This document shows positions 1 to 5,570 of a stretch of 11,714 bases of DNA, in pieces. Source of the DNA: a bacterium (GTDB lineage: Bacteria > Krumholzibacteriota > Krumholzibacteriia > LZORAL124-64-63). The first letter of the stretch is position 1, and each line of letters starts with the position of its first letter. The notes beneath the pieces were generated by a model. The model was given only the letters and a program-made list of their open reading frames with translations, was not told where the DNA came from and made no database searches. The DNA is taken from positions 1-11,714 of the forward strand of contig DAOVZQ010000020.1 in the NCBI GenBank assembly GCA_030635025.1. Reading direction: 5' to 3'. The translations under genes and the position numbers were made by a program.

Positions 1-393
1 CGCAGCAACCACAACGCCGAGGACTTCGCCTATGCGGTCTTCCACATGCCCAACGGCAAGTTGCCCCTGAAGGCAGGCAAGATGTGCGGCTGCACGTAGG
101 TACAGATGGAGCAGGGCTGGGTCGTCAACTTGATGGGCAACACCTACAGCGGCTCGTCGCCCACCGGTCTGGCCGCCTGTCTGGACGTTGCGAAACCCGG
201 CGACAAGATCCTGATGACGTCCTTCGGCAGCGGCGCCGGTTCGGATTCCTTCATCATCCAGGCCACCGATCGTCTGCCCGAAGTGCAGGACCTCGCGCCC
301 AAGGTTCGCGACCAGCTCGCCGACCGACGCATTCATCTGACGTACGGCAAGTACGTCGCCTACCGCGGCAAGATCCGCATGAACGAGGTATAG
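1..393 (+). CDS. Hydroxymethylglutaryl-CoA synthase, archaeal type, 3' part, interrupted by an in-frame TAG
   Basis: The reading frame is open from base 1 to a TAG stop at 391-393, except for an internal TAG at 97-99; the 5' end lies outside the window. The protein would condense acetyl-CoA with acetoacetyl-CoA to HMG-CoA, the first committed step of the mevalonate pathway. Visible family features, in order: VFHMPNGK, carrying the conserved His/Asn of the thiolase-fold active site; then, after the stop, GNTYSGS, FGSGAGSD, and a C-terminal DLAPKV...YGKYVAYRGKIR segment typical of archaeal HMG-CoA synthases. The catalytic Glu and Cys would be upstream, out of view. The region after the stop is well conserved, so the nonsense change is recent, read through, or a sequencing error. 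An ATG at 106 lies 6 nt past the stop and could allow reinitiation, but its ribosome site is weak. The thiolase gene starts 13 nt downstream, in operon spacing. Confidence 0.85.
97..99 (+). other. In-frame amber codon inside the HMG-CoA synthase frame
   Basis: Frame 1 reads ...KMCGCT-stop-VQMEQGWVV... By my recollection of archaeal homologues, this position sits in a ...GF(T/S)KEQ(V/I)EPG... stretch, so TAG most likely replaces a Lys (AAG), Gln (CAG) or Glu (GAG) codon by one substitution. TAG also ends several intact genes here (391, 1954, 3637, 9284), so the codon is not globally reassigned. Confidence 0.9.
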
Positions 394-406
394 AAAGGGG
401 GACGCG

Positions 407-1564
407 ATGAGAGACGTAGCAGTTATCGGATTCGGAATGACAAAGTTTGGCGAAATCTGGCCGACCCCCTTGAGGGACATGTATGCTGAAGCCGCTCAAG
501 CCTGCATCAAGGATTCGGGCATCGAGCGGAGCAAGCTGCAGTCGGCCTACATCGGCTGCATGACCAGCGGCCTGTTCAACGGCCAGGAACACCTGGCTTC
601 GATCCTCACCGACTACGCGGGGATCAGCGGCGTGGCAGCCACTCGCGTCGAGAGCGCGTGCGCTTCGGGCGGCGCGGCCTTCCGGGCCGCCTATCTCGAG
701 GTGGCCAGCGGGGCGAGCGACTTCGTCATGGCCGGCGGTGTCGAGAAGATGAACGACGGCGCCGACTCGACCTATTGTCTGTCCACCGCATCGGACCAGG
801 AGTACGAGGTCTTCCACGGGGTTACTTTCCCCGGCCTCTACGCCATGATGGCCCACGCCCACATGAACCAATACGGCACTACGCCCGAACAGCTGGCGGC
901 CGTGGCGGTCAAGAACCACGTGAACGGCGCGCTGAATCCCTACGCGCAGTTCCCCATGGAGATCTCCGAGCAGACCGTGCTCGGCGCGGTGCGCGTGGCG
1001 GAGCCCCTGGGTCTGTTTGACTGTTCGCCCGTCACCGACGGCGCGGCCTGCGTGATGCTCTGTCCCGTGGACGTGGCCAAGGACCTGGGCAAGCCCATCA
1101 TCAAGGTGATCGGTTCGGGACACGCGACCGACAGCATCGCCCTGCACGATCGTGCCGACCTGGCGTCCCTTCCGGTGGTCAAGCTGGCGGCCGAGCGGGC
1201 CTTCGCCCAGGCGGGGATCGGCATCGACGACGTGGACTTCTGCGAGGTCCACGACTGCTTCACCATTGCGGAGATCATGTGCACCGAGGCGCTGGGGCTC
1301 TTCAAGAACGGCCAAGGCGGACCGGCCGCAGCCGAGGGCGTTACCGCCCGCGACGGCAAGCATCCGGTCAACACGTCCGGCGGTCTGAAGAGCAAGGGGC
1401 ACCCCGTGGGCGCCACGGGCATTGCGCAGATCTGTGAGCTGTACATGCAGCTGACCGGTCGTGCGGAAGGCCGCCAGCTCTCGTCGCCGCGCATCGGCTT
1501 GGCCCAGAACATGGGCGGATCCGGCGGCAGCAGCACCGTGCACATCCTGGAGGTGGTGTCATGA
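407..1564 (+). CDS. Acetyl-CoA C-acetyltransferase (thiolase), SCP-x/archaeal type
   Basis: A 385-aa thiolase that would condense two acetyl-CoA to acetoacetyl-CoA for the adjacent HMG-CoA synthase. The nucleophilic Cys is in VESACASGG (Cys85). The second active-site segment is EVHDCFTIAE (His282, Cys284). The third is NTSGGLKSKGHPVGATG (His332). The C-terminus reads AQNMGGSGGSSTVHILE, as in archaeal and SCP-x-like thiolases rather than the classical bacterial form with a CxG motif. The length is normal for the family. The ATG at 407 follows a purine-rich aaaggggg site at 7 nt or less. The gene sits 13 nt after the HMG-CoA synthase frame and overlaps the DUF35 gene by 4 nt (ATGA), implying translational coupling. 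The HMGCS-thiolase-DUF35 order matches the archaeal cluster. Given the context, the biosynthetic acetoacetyl-CoA role is favoured over fatty-acid degradation. Confidence 0.93.
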   Translation: MRDVAVIGFGMTKFGEIWPTPLRDMYAEAAQACIKDSGIERSKLQSAYIGCMTSGLFNGQEHLASILTDYAGISGVAATRVESACASGGAAFRAAYLEVASGASDFVMAGGVEKMNDGADSTYCLSTASDQEYEVFHGVTFPGLYAMMAHAHMNQYGTTPEQLAAVAVKNHVNGALNPYAQFPMEISEQTVLGAVRVAEPLGLFDCSPVTDGAACVMLCPVDVAKDLGKPIIKVIGSGHATDSIALHDRADLASLPVVKLAAERAFAQAGIGIDDVDFCEVHDCFTIAEIMCTEALGLFKNGQGGPAAAEGVTARDGKHPVNTSGGLKSKGHPVGATGIAQICELYMQLTGRAEGRQLSSPRIGLAQNMGGSGGSSTVHILEVVS

Positions 1565-1956
1565 TCAGCCCGCGTTATCATCGTGAGAAACCACAACGCT
1601 ACCGCCTCGAGGCGGGCAAGTGCGACGCGTGCGGCGAGGTTCATTTCCCGCCGCGCAAGGTGTGCCGCAAGTGCTTCACCGAGGACTTCACGACGGTCAA
1701 TCTACCGCGCCGGGGCAAGGTGGTCACCTATACGACCATCTGGATCCCGCCCGCGCAGTTCGAATCGATGAAGCCCTACGTGGTGGCGATCGTCGAACTC
1801 GAGAACGGTGTGCGTCTGACCGCCATGGTCGCCGAGGCGCCGCCCGACGAGGTCAAGATCGGCACCGAGGTGGAGATCATCTTCAGGCGGATGCAGACCG
1901 ATCCCGTCTGGGAGGTTTTGCAGTACGGGTACAAGGCGCGGGTTATTCCTACGTAG
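1561..1956 (+). CDS. DUF35 Zn-ribbon/OB-fold protein, scaffold of the thiolase-HMG-CoA synthase complex
   Basis: A 131-aa protein with a rubredoxin-like zinc ribbon (CDAC at 21-24 and CRKC at 35-38), followed by an OB fold from about residue 44 (GKVVTYTTIW...PYVVAIVELENGVRLTAMV...KIGTEVEIIF). In archaea, the DUF35 protein bridges acetoacetyl-CoA thiolase and HMG-CoA synthase and holds a shared CoA-binding tunnel that pulls the unfavourable thiolase reaction forward. The start overlaps the thiolase stop by 4 nt and the order matches that cluster, so the same scaffold role is inferred. Both Cys pairs are intact, and length is typical. Its stop codon lies in the palindrome CCTACGTAGG right at the foot of a large hairpin (1960-2041). 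Confidence 0.9.
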   Translation: MISPRYHREKPQRYRLEAGKCDACGEVHFPPRKVCRKCFTEDFTTVNLPRRGKVVTYTTIWIPPAQFESMKPYVVAIVELENGVRLTAMVAEAPPDEVKIGTEVEIIFRRMQTDPVWEVLQYGYKARVIPT

Positions 1957-1959
1957 GCC

Positions 1960-2041
1960 GCGTCGTAGACATACGAACAGCGCCCATCGGCTCCGGCTCT
2001 TCGAGAGTCGCCGATGGGCGCTGTTCGTATGTCTACGACGC
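1960..2041. repeat. Large perfect hairpin A: 32-bp arms around an 18-nt conserved loop
   Basis: Left arm 1960-1991 pairs with right arm 2010-2041 over 32 bp without mismatch. The loop 1992-2009 reads TCCGGCTCTTCGAGAGTC and is identical to the loop of hairpin B (5373-5452), although the arms are unrelated. Within the loop, GGCTCT can pair with AGAGTC around TCG, extending the structure after a 3-nt bulge. No T-run follows on either strand, so this is not an ordinary intrinsic terminator, although it might still stop or protect the mRNA of the DUF35 operon. It lies immediately after the DUF35 stop codon, and a 9-bp direct repeat CTACGTAGG occurs at 1949-1957 and 2041-2049. Confidence 0.95.
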
Positions 2042-2152
2042 TACGTAGGGATTGGCGCCTCGTATCCATACTGAAGAAGCGAAAGGGGTTGCGTTGGGGG
2101 GGCGGGATGGCTCACACTTGTGGGAGTTGGAAATCCGAGGGAGAAGGTTGTT

Positions 2153-2881
2153 ATGAGAGTCAGTTGTTTGGTGGGTTTGTTCATTGTTGCAGGATGCGTT
2201 GGAACGGCTTCGGGGCAGCTCGTTGTCTTCGACAACTCGCATGCGCCCGGGCACGAAATGTACGACGACCTTAAAGCGCATCTAGCTGTGTGGGGATACA
2301 CGGTGGAGACGCGGACGACGCCGTTAATGGACAACGGGGACGCCGATGTGATCGTCATCCTGCCTCTGGACGCCTATACCATTGGCGGAACCGACTACAC
2401 CGCTCAGGAAACGGCCTGGCTTATGGATTTCGTGGATTCCGGCAAAGGACTTTTCGGCGGGCTCTGTCCCAGCCAAGATTATTGGCAGCATATCACGGAG
2501 TTGCTGGACACCTTCGGGATCGCGTTGGGGACCTACGTCTGCACGCCCGCCTATTACCAGTTATTCTCGGCCTATCCGCTTTTTTCCGGAGTCGGGGAGA
2601 TGGGGGACACGTCGTCCCATTGCCTGAGTCTCGACGTCTCCTCGCCTAGCATTGCCGTGGCCCAGGACGGGCTGCACGACTACATCGGCATCTACGAGTC
2701 CGGTACGCCCCACTATGGCGCGGCCGTCTGGGTCAGCCAATACAGGATGACGACCCTGGAGGGCCTTTACGATTACGACAACCTTCGTTTCCTGAGCAAC
2801 GCCTTCGCCTGGCTGACGGACTCTGTCGTCGTCGCCAACGAGGACTCGAGCTGGGGTGACGTGAAGCAGTTGTATAGATGA
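2153..2881 (+). CDS. Secreted GATase/ThuA-like protein, paralogue 1
   Basis: A 242-aa exported protein of unknown function. The ATG at 2153 is chosen because it follows gggagaagg and begins a signal peptide (MRVSCLVGLFIVAGCVGTASG); an in-frame ATG at 2120 would bury it. VAGC (residues 12-15) fits a lipobox, but the paralogue lacks it, so cleavage before QLVVFDNSH is equally plausible. The mature N-terminus (LVVFDNSH...YDDLKAHLAVWGYTVETRTTP..DNGDADVIVIL) followed by LMDFVDSGKGLFGG resembles class I glutamine amidotransferase-like folds (DUF4350, GIFT, ThuA), which often bind rather than catalyse. No Cys-His-Glu triad is evident. The C-terminus ANEDSSWGDVKQLYR is shared with the next gene. About half the residues match the paralogue by eye. 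The fold call is inference; no catalytic activity should be assumed. Confidence 0.75.
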   Translation: MRVSCLVGLFIVAGCVGTASGQLVVFDNSHAPGHEMYDDLKAHLAVWGYTVETRTTPLMDNGDADVIVILPLDAYTIGGTDYTAQETAWLMDFVDSGKGLFGGLCPSQDYWQHITELLDTFGIALGTYVCTPAYYQLFSAYPLFSGVGEMGDTSSHCLSLDVSSPSIAVAQDGLHDYIGIYESGTPHYGAAVWVSQYRMTTLEGLYDYDNLRFLSNAFAWLTDSVVVANEDSSWGDVKQLYR

Positions 2882-2916
2882 TCAATTGATACTCGTTCGT
2901 GAGACTGGAGGACCTC

Positions 2917-3639
2917 ATGAGACTATCGATCCTGGTGCTTTGCCTGATGTTCATGTTCCCAGCGATGATCACGGCCCAACTGGTGGTCTTCGACAATTCC
3001 CACTGTTCGTATGACAACCCCATGTACAACGACTTCAAGGATCAGTTGACCGCCTGGGGATACACCGTCGAGTCTCGGACTACGCCGACGATGGATAACG
3101 GCGACGCCGACGTTATCATGATCCTGACCGAGGCTGGGTACGATAATGATGGTACGACATTCACATCCCAGGAAGCCGCCTGGCTCAAGGACTTTGTGGA
3201 TTCCGGCAAGGGATTGCTCGCCTCGGTCTGTCTCAGTAGCGCCTATTGGGTCCACATCGAAGACCTGATGAACTTGTTCGGCATCGCGGAAGGAGGCACG
3301 ACGATAGATCCCGTTTACTACGACCAGTTCGCGGCCCACCCGCTCTTCGCCGGCGTGACCGAACTGGGCGATGATGTCAGTTGGACCGCGTGCCTGACCG
3401 TAACGGCCCCCAGTGCAGCGGTGGCCGGCGACGGCGAGTACGACATGATCGCCATCTATGAGACCGGCTCCGGAGACGGAGGTGCGATCTGGACGACCCA
3501 CTACCACATGATGGATGGCGGTGGTCTGGACGACTTCGACAATCTGGTCTTTCTCGAGAACGCCTTCGAATGGTTGACGAGCAGTTTTGTGGCCAATGAG
3601 GACAAGAGCTGGAGCGAGATCAAGACGCTCTATCGATAG
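2917..3639 (+). CDS. Secreted GATase/ThuA-like protein, paralogue 2
   Basis: A 240-aa tandem paralogue of the preceding gene, 35 nt downstream and probably co-transcribed. The ATG at 2917 is chosen because it follows ggagg at 5 nt and starts a clean signal peptide (MRLSILVLCLMFMFPAMITA, cleavage before QLVVFDNSH); an upstream GTG at 2899 is less likely. The conserved blocks match paralogue 1: LVVFDNSH, WGYTVESRTTP, DNGDADVIMIL, WLKDFVDSGKGLL, YYDQFAAHPLFAGV, and FLENAFEWLTSSF. The C-terminus VANEDKSWSEIKTLYR again ends in W-x-x-(V/I)-K-x-L-Y-R. There is no lipobox. It probably acts in the periplasm or outside the cell; the function is unknown. The two genes look like a local duplication that has since diverged, with the loop residues differing more than the presumed core strands. 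Confidence 0.75.
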   Translation: MRLSILVLCLMFMFPAMITAQLVVFDNSHCSYDNPMYNDFKDQLTAWGYTVESRTTPTMDNGDADVIMILTEAGYDNDGTTFTSQEAAWLKDFVDSGKGLLASVCLSSAYWVHIEDLMNLFGIAEGGTTIDPVYYDQFAAHPLFAGVTELGDDVSWTACLTVTAPSAAVAGDGEYDMIAIYETGSGDGGAIWTTHYHMMDGGGLDDFDNLVFLENAFEWLTSSFVANEDKSWSEIKTLYR

Positions 3640-3658
3640 GGCTGTAGACTTGTAAAAG

Positions 3659-3686
3659 GACGGGCCGCTCGAGTGAGCGGCCCGTC
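3659..3686. terminator. Bidirectional intrinsic terminator between convergent genes
   Basis: GACGGGCCGCTC (3659-3670) pairs perfectly with GAGCGGCCCGTC (3675-3686) over a 4-nt loop. The plus strand continues tatttgtt, and the minus strand continues cctttta, so both directions have a U-rich tail. It would end the paralogue pair from the left and the VWA gene from the right, lying 20 nt from each stop. Confidence 0.85.
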
Positions 3687-3705
3687 TATTTGTTGCAACC
3701 CGTAA

Positions 3706-5289
3706 TCAGTACAGACTGAGCGCCCGCAATGTGGCCGGTCCGGCCGTCCCGTCGTCGTCGAGATTGTTGCGGCGCTGGAACTCCACGACCGCCTCCCTGA
3801 CCTCCGTCGTGAAGGTGCCGTCCACGTTTCCCTGGTAGATCCCCAGATTCTGCAACGCCTGCTGCAGGGTCTCCACCTCGAGTCCCTTGTCGCCCTCGGA
3901 CAGCAGGAAGTACGCGCGCTTGCCGCGTCCGCCCATGTAGGTGCGGGCCTTGCCCTGCTTGACATAGGCGGCGCGGCCGGAGGCGCTACCCTCGGCGAAG
4001 ACCATGTCCTCCTGCTCCAACGCCAGAGCCTGAAGCTTGGCGGCGAGCTTGGGGCTGTTGACCGACCTCTGGATCTTGTCGATGCTCTCGGTCAATTGGT
4101 TCAGCTCGGCCTGGGCGGCGTCCATGTCGCCGTCTTCGTACAGGCGCACGATGGCGTCCTGCCGCTTCTCGGCTCCGGTGAGGGCCGCCTCGACGACCAC
4201 GTGTTCGTTGCGGGATCGTTCCACCATGTCTTCGTCGTCGGACACGTCGACCGACAGGTTCAGGCGCATGTCCACGGCCTCGTCGGCCAGATAATCGTGA
4301 TAGGTCAGGGTGAGTTCGCCCAGATCGAGTTCGCCTTCGCGGGCGGGATCGATTTCGAGTTTCATCAGCAGGGAGCGCTCCTCCTCGGAGTAGAAGTTCT
4401 CCAACGGGATGGTGACCTCGTCGTCGTCGACGTCGAACCCGTATCCGTAGACCTCGACGTCGTTGACCTTGGCGCCGGCGCGGAAGCGGATCACCACGTC
4501 GCGGGCGACCGTGGTGAACAGGGTGTCCAACTCGCGGGCGAAGATACGCCCCATCTGGCGCGGGTGTTCGATGTAGTAGTAGTTGCCCCCGCCGTGCTCG
4601 GCGATGCCCTGCATGAGGTCCTCGTTGTAGTCGAGGCCCAGGCCCATGGTCGAGACGGTGATGCCGCGCTTCTTGGCTTCACGCACCAGCCGGTAGATTT
4701 CGCTGGGTTCGGTGATCCCCTGGTTGGCCAGCCCGTCCGAGAGCAGGATGACTCGGTTGATGTCCGAGCCGTCCCGATAGCGCATGGCCTCTTCGGCGCC
4801 CTTCATCAGGCCGCCGCACAGGTCGGTACTCCCTCGGGGTGTAAGCTCGGCGATACGTCGCTTGATCAGCGATCCGGCTTCGACCGGCGCGGCCGGCCAG
4901 AGGACGGTGATCATGTCGTCGTACTCGACCACTGCCAGCACGTCGCTCGTCTGCATCTTATCCACGACGATCATGGCGGCGTCGCGGGCGAAGTCCATTT
5001 TTCCACGATCCTCCATTGATCCCGAGCGGTCCAGGACCAGGGCCAGATTCAGGTCCGGCCGTCCATGGAGGGGCGGGGGCATGAACCGGGCGACGTCGAA
5101 GTCGATGAGTACGTAGATGGTGTTGTCGTCGCCCGCGATGATCACGCCGTGGTCCAGCGCAACACGGGGGTCGATCGAGCGGGCGAAGGCGGCCGAGCCG
5201 GCCGTGGTCACGACCGACAGGAGCGCCAGGGTGGCGAATAAAAGAGTGCGGAGTCGTGCGGTGATTCTGTTCGATAGCATTGCGTACAT
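3706..5289 (-). CDS. Exported VWA-domain protein with C-terminal peptidoglycan-binding domain
   Basis: A 527-aa protein. Start ATG at 5289 follows a strong aaaggagg site at 6 nt. Residues 1-36 form a signal peptide, with likely cleavage after AFA. A von Willebrand factor A domain spans about 80-265 with an intact metal-ion-dependent adhesion site: DRSGS (Asp87, Ser89, Ser91), Thr155 in STDLCGG, and Asp185 in LLSDG. A beta-rich region follows, as in the YfbK-like VWA proteins of Gram-negatives, then an acidic helical segment around 355-440. The last 64 residues (464-527) form a peptidoglycan-binding type 1 domain (GLEVETLQQALQNLGIYQGNVDGTFTTEVREAVVEFQRRNNLDDDGTAGPATL). The protein is therefore probably periplasmic, tethered to the wall, and metal-dependent in its protein binding. 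The partner is unknown. The upstream region has a poly-C tract (coding strand) and a dyad that could affect expression. Confidence 0.88.
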   Translation of the reverse strand: MYAMLSNRITARLRTLLFATLALLSVVTTAGSAAFARSIDPRVALDHGVIIAGDDNTIYVLIDFDVARFMPPPLHGRPDLNLALVLDRSGSMEDRGKMDFARDAAMIVVDKMQTSDVLAVVEYDDMITVLWPAAPVEAGSLIKRRIAELTPRGSTDLCGGLMKGAEEAMRYRDGSDINRVILLSDGLANQGITEPSEIYRLVREAKKRGITVSTMGLGLDYNEDLMQGIAEHGGGNYYYIEHPRQMGRIFARELDTLFTTVARDVVIRFRAGAKVNDVEVYGYGFDVDDDEVTIPLENFYSEEERSLLMKLEIDPAREGELDLGELTLTYHDYLADEAVDMRLNLSVDVSDDEDMVERSRNEHVVVEAALTGAEKRQDAIVRLYEDGDMDAAQAELNQLTESIDKIQRSVNSPKLAAKLQALALEQEDMVFAEGSASGRAAYVKQGKARTYMGGRGKRAYFLLSEGDKGLEVETLQQALQNLGIYQGNVDGTFTTEVREAVVEFQRRNNLDDDGTAGPATLRALSLY

Positions 5290-5316
5290 GATGAACCTCC
5301 TTTAAGCGACCCCCAT

Positions 5317-5340
5317 CGCTGTAATAGGACGGGTACAGCG
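5317..5340. promoter_or_regulatory. Dyad CGCTGTA-N10-TACAGCG upstream of the VWA gene
   Basis: A perfect 7-bp inverted repeat (5317-5323 and 5334-5340) lies 28-51 nt before the VWA start codon, between the poly-C tract and the Shine-Dalgarno sequence. It could be an operator for a dimeric regulator or a 5'-leader hairpin. On the minus strand TATTAC within the spacer is a poor -10 candidate. No regulator gene is adjacent, so this is tentative. Confidence 0.35.
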
Positions 5341-5350
5341 GGGGGGGGGG
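5340..5350. repeat. Homopolymer G11 tract (C11 on the VWA coding strand)
   Basis: Eleven consecutive G on the plus strand, 51 nt upstream of the VWA start codon. Tracts of this length slip during replication, and in promoter regions they can give phase-variable expression. They are also frequent places for sequencing length errors. Confidence 0.9.
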
Positions 5351-5372
5351 CAGGTTCCGGGTAGTGCCGACG

Positions 5373-5452
5373 GCCAGCATGTGTTGTCATGCGCCATGAA
5401 TGCTCCGGCTCTTCGAGAGTCGCATTCATGGCGAATGACAACACATGCTGGC
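5373..5452. repeat. Large hairpin B: 31-bp arms around the same 18-nt loop as hairpin A
   Basis: Left arm 5373-5403 pairs with 5422-5452 over 31 positions with one mismatch (G5391/A5434). The loop 5404-5421, TCCGGCTCTTCGAGAGTC, is identical to hairpin A in the same plus-strand orientation, and the closing GC pairs next to it also match. The rest of the arms is unrelated to hairpin A. It sits between the aconitase-family gene terminator and the VWA gene. There is no T-run on either side, and no clear direct repeat flanks it. Transcription across it would run on the minus strand, opposite to the relation at hairpin A, which argues for a DNA-level or strand-independent role. Confidence 0.95.
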
Positions 5453-5517
5453 GTGGGATATCCGGACCATACGAGCCTCCCGGTTCACCTGGTCCTTATT
5501 AGGCCATGGCGCCAATG

Positions 5518-5550
5518 AAAAGAGCCTCGCTCATGGTGAGCGAGGCTCTT
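5518..5550 (-). terminator. Intrinsic terminator of the crotonase-dehydratase operon
   Basis: A 14-bp perfect stem (5520-5533 with 5537-5550) with a 3-nt loop lies 20 nt after the dehydratase stop. On the minus strand the stem ends in TT and continues TTT, giving a short U-run. It is separate from hairpin B, which lies farther downstream. Confidence 0.8.
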
Positions 5551-5570
5551 GATCGTCGGGGGCGAGGGGG

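Noticed and set aside
97..99. Genome-wide reassignment of TAG (e.g. pyrrolysine as a general sense codon)
   Set aside because: TAG ends at least four intact genes in this window with family-typical C-termini, so general reassignment does not fit.
254..1543. Long open frame (about 430 codons) on the minus strand opposite the thiolase
   Set aside because: Composition is Arg/Gly/His-rich and without any family motif; the plus-strand thiolase is complete with all active-site motifs. It is a GC-rich shadow.
1960..2041. Hairpin A as an ordinary Rho-independent terminator
   Set aside because: There is no T-run on either strand after the stem, the stem is far longer than needed, and the conserved loop would be unexplained. 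A transcript-end role is still possible.
4096..5019. Long plus-strand open frame opposite the VWA gene
   Set aside because: Val/Asp/His-rich low-complexity product with no start signal; it mirrors the VWA codons.
1960..5452. The two hairpins as CRISPR repeats or integron attC sites
   Set aside because: Only two copies more than 3 kb apart, no spacer array, and no conserved outer core sites as in attC.
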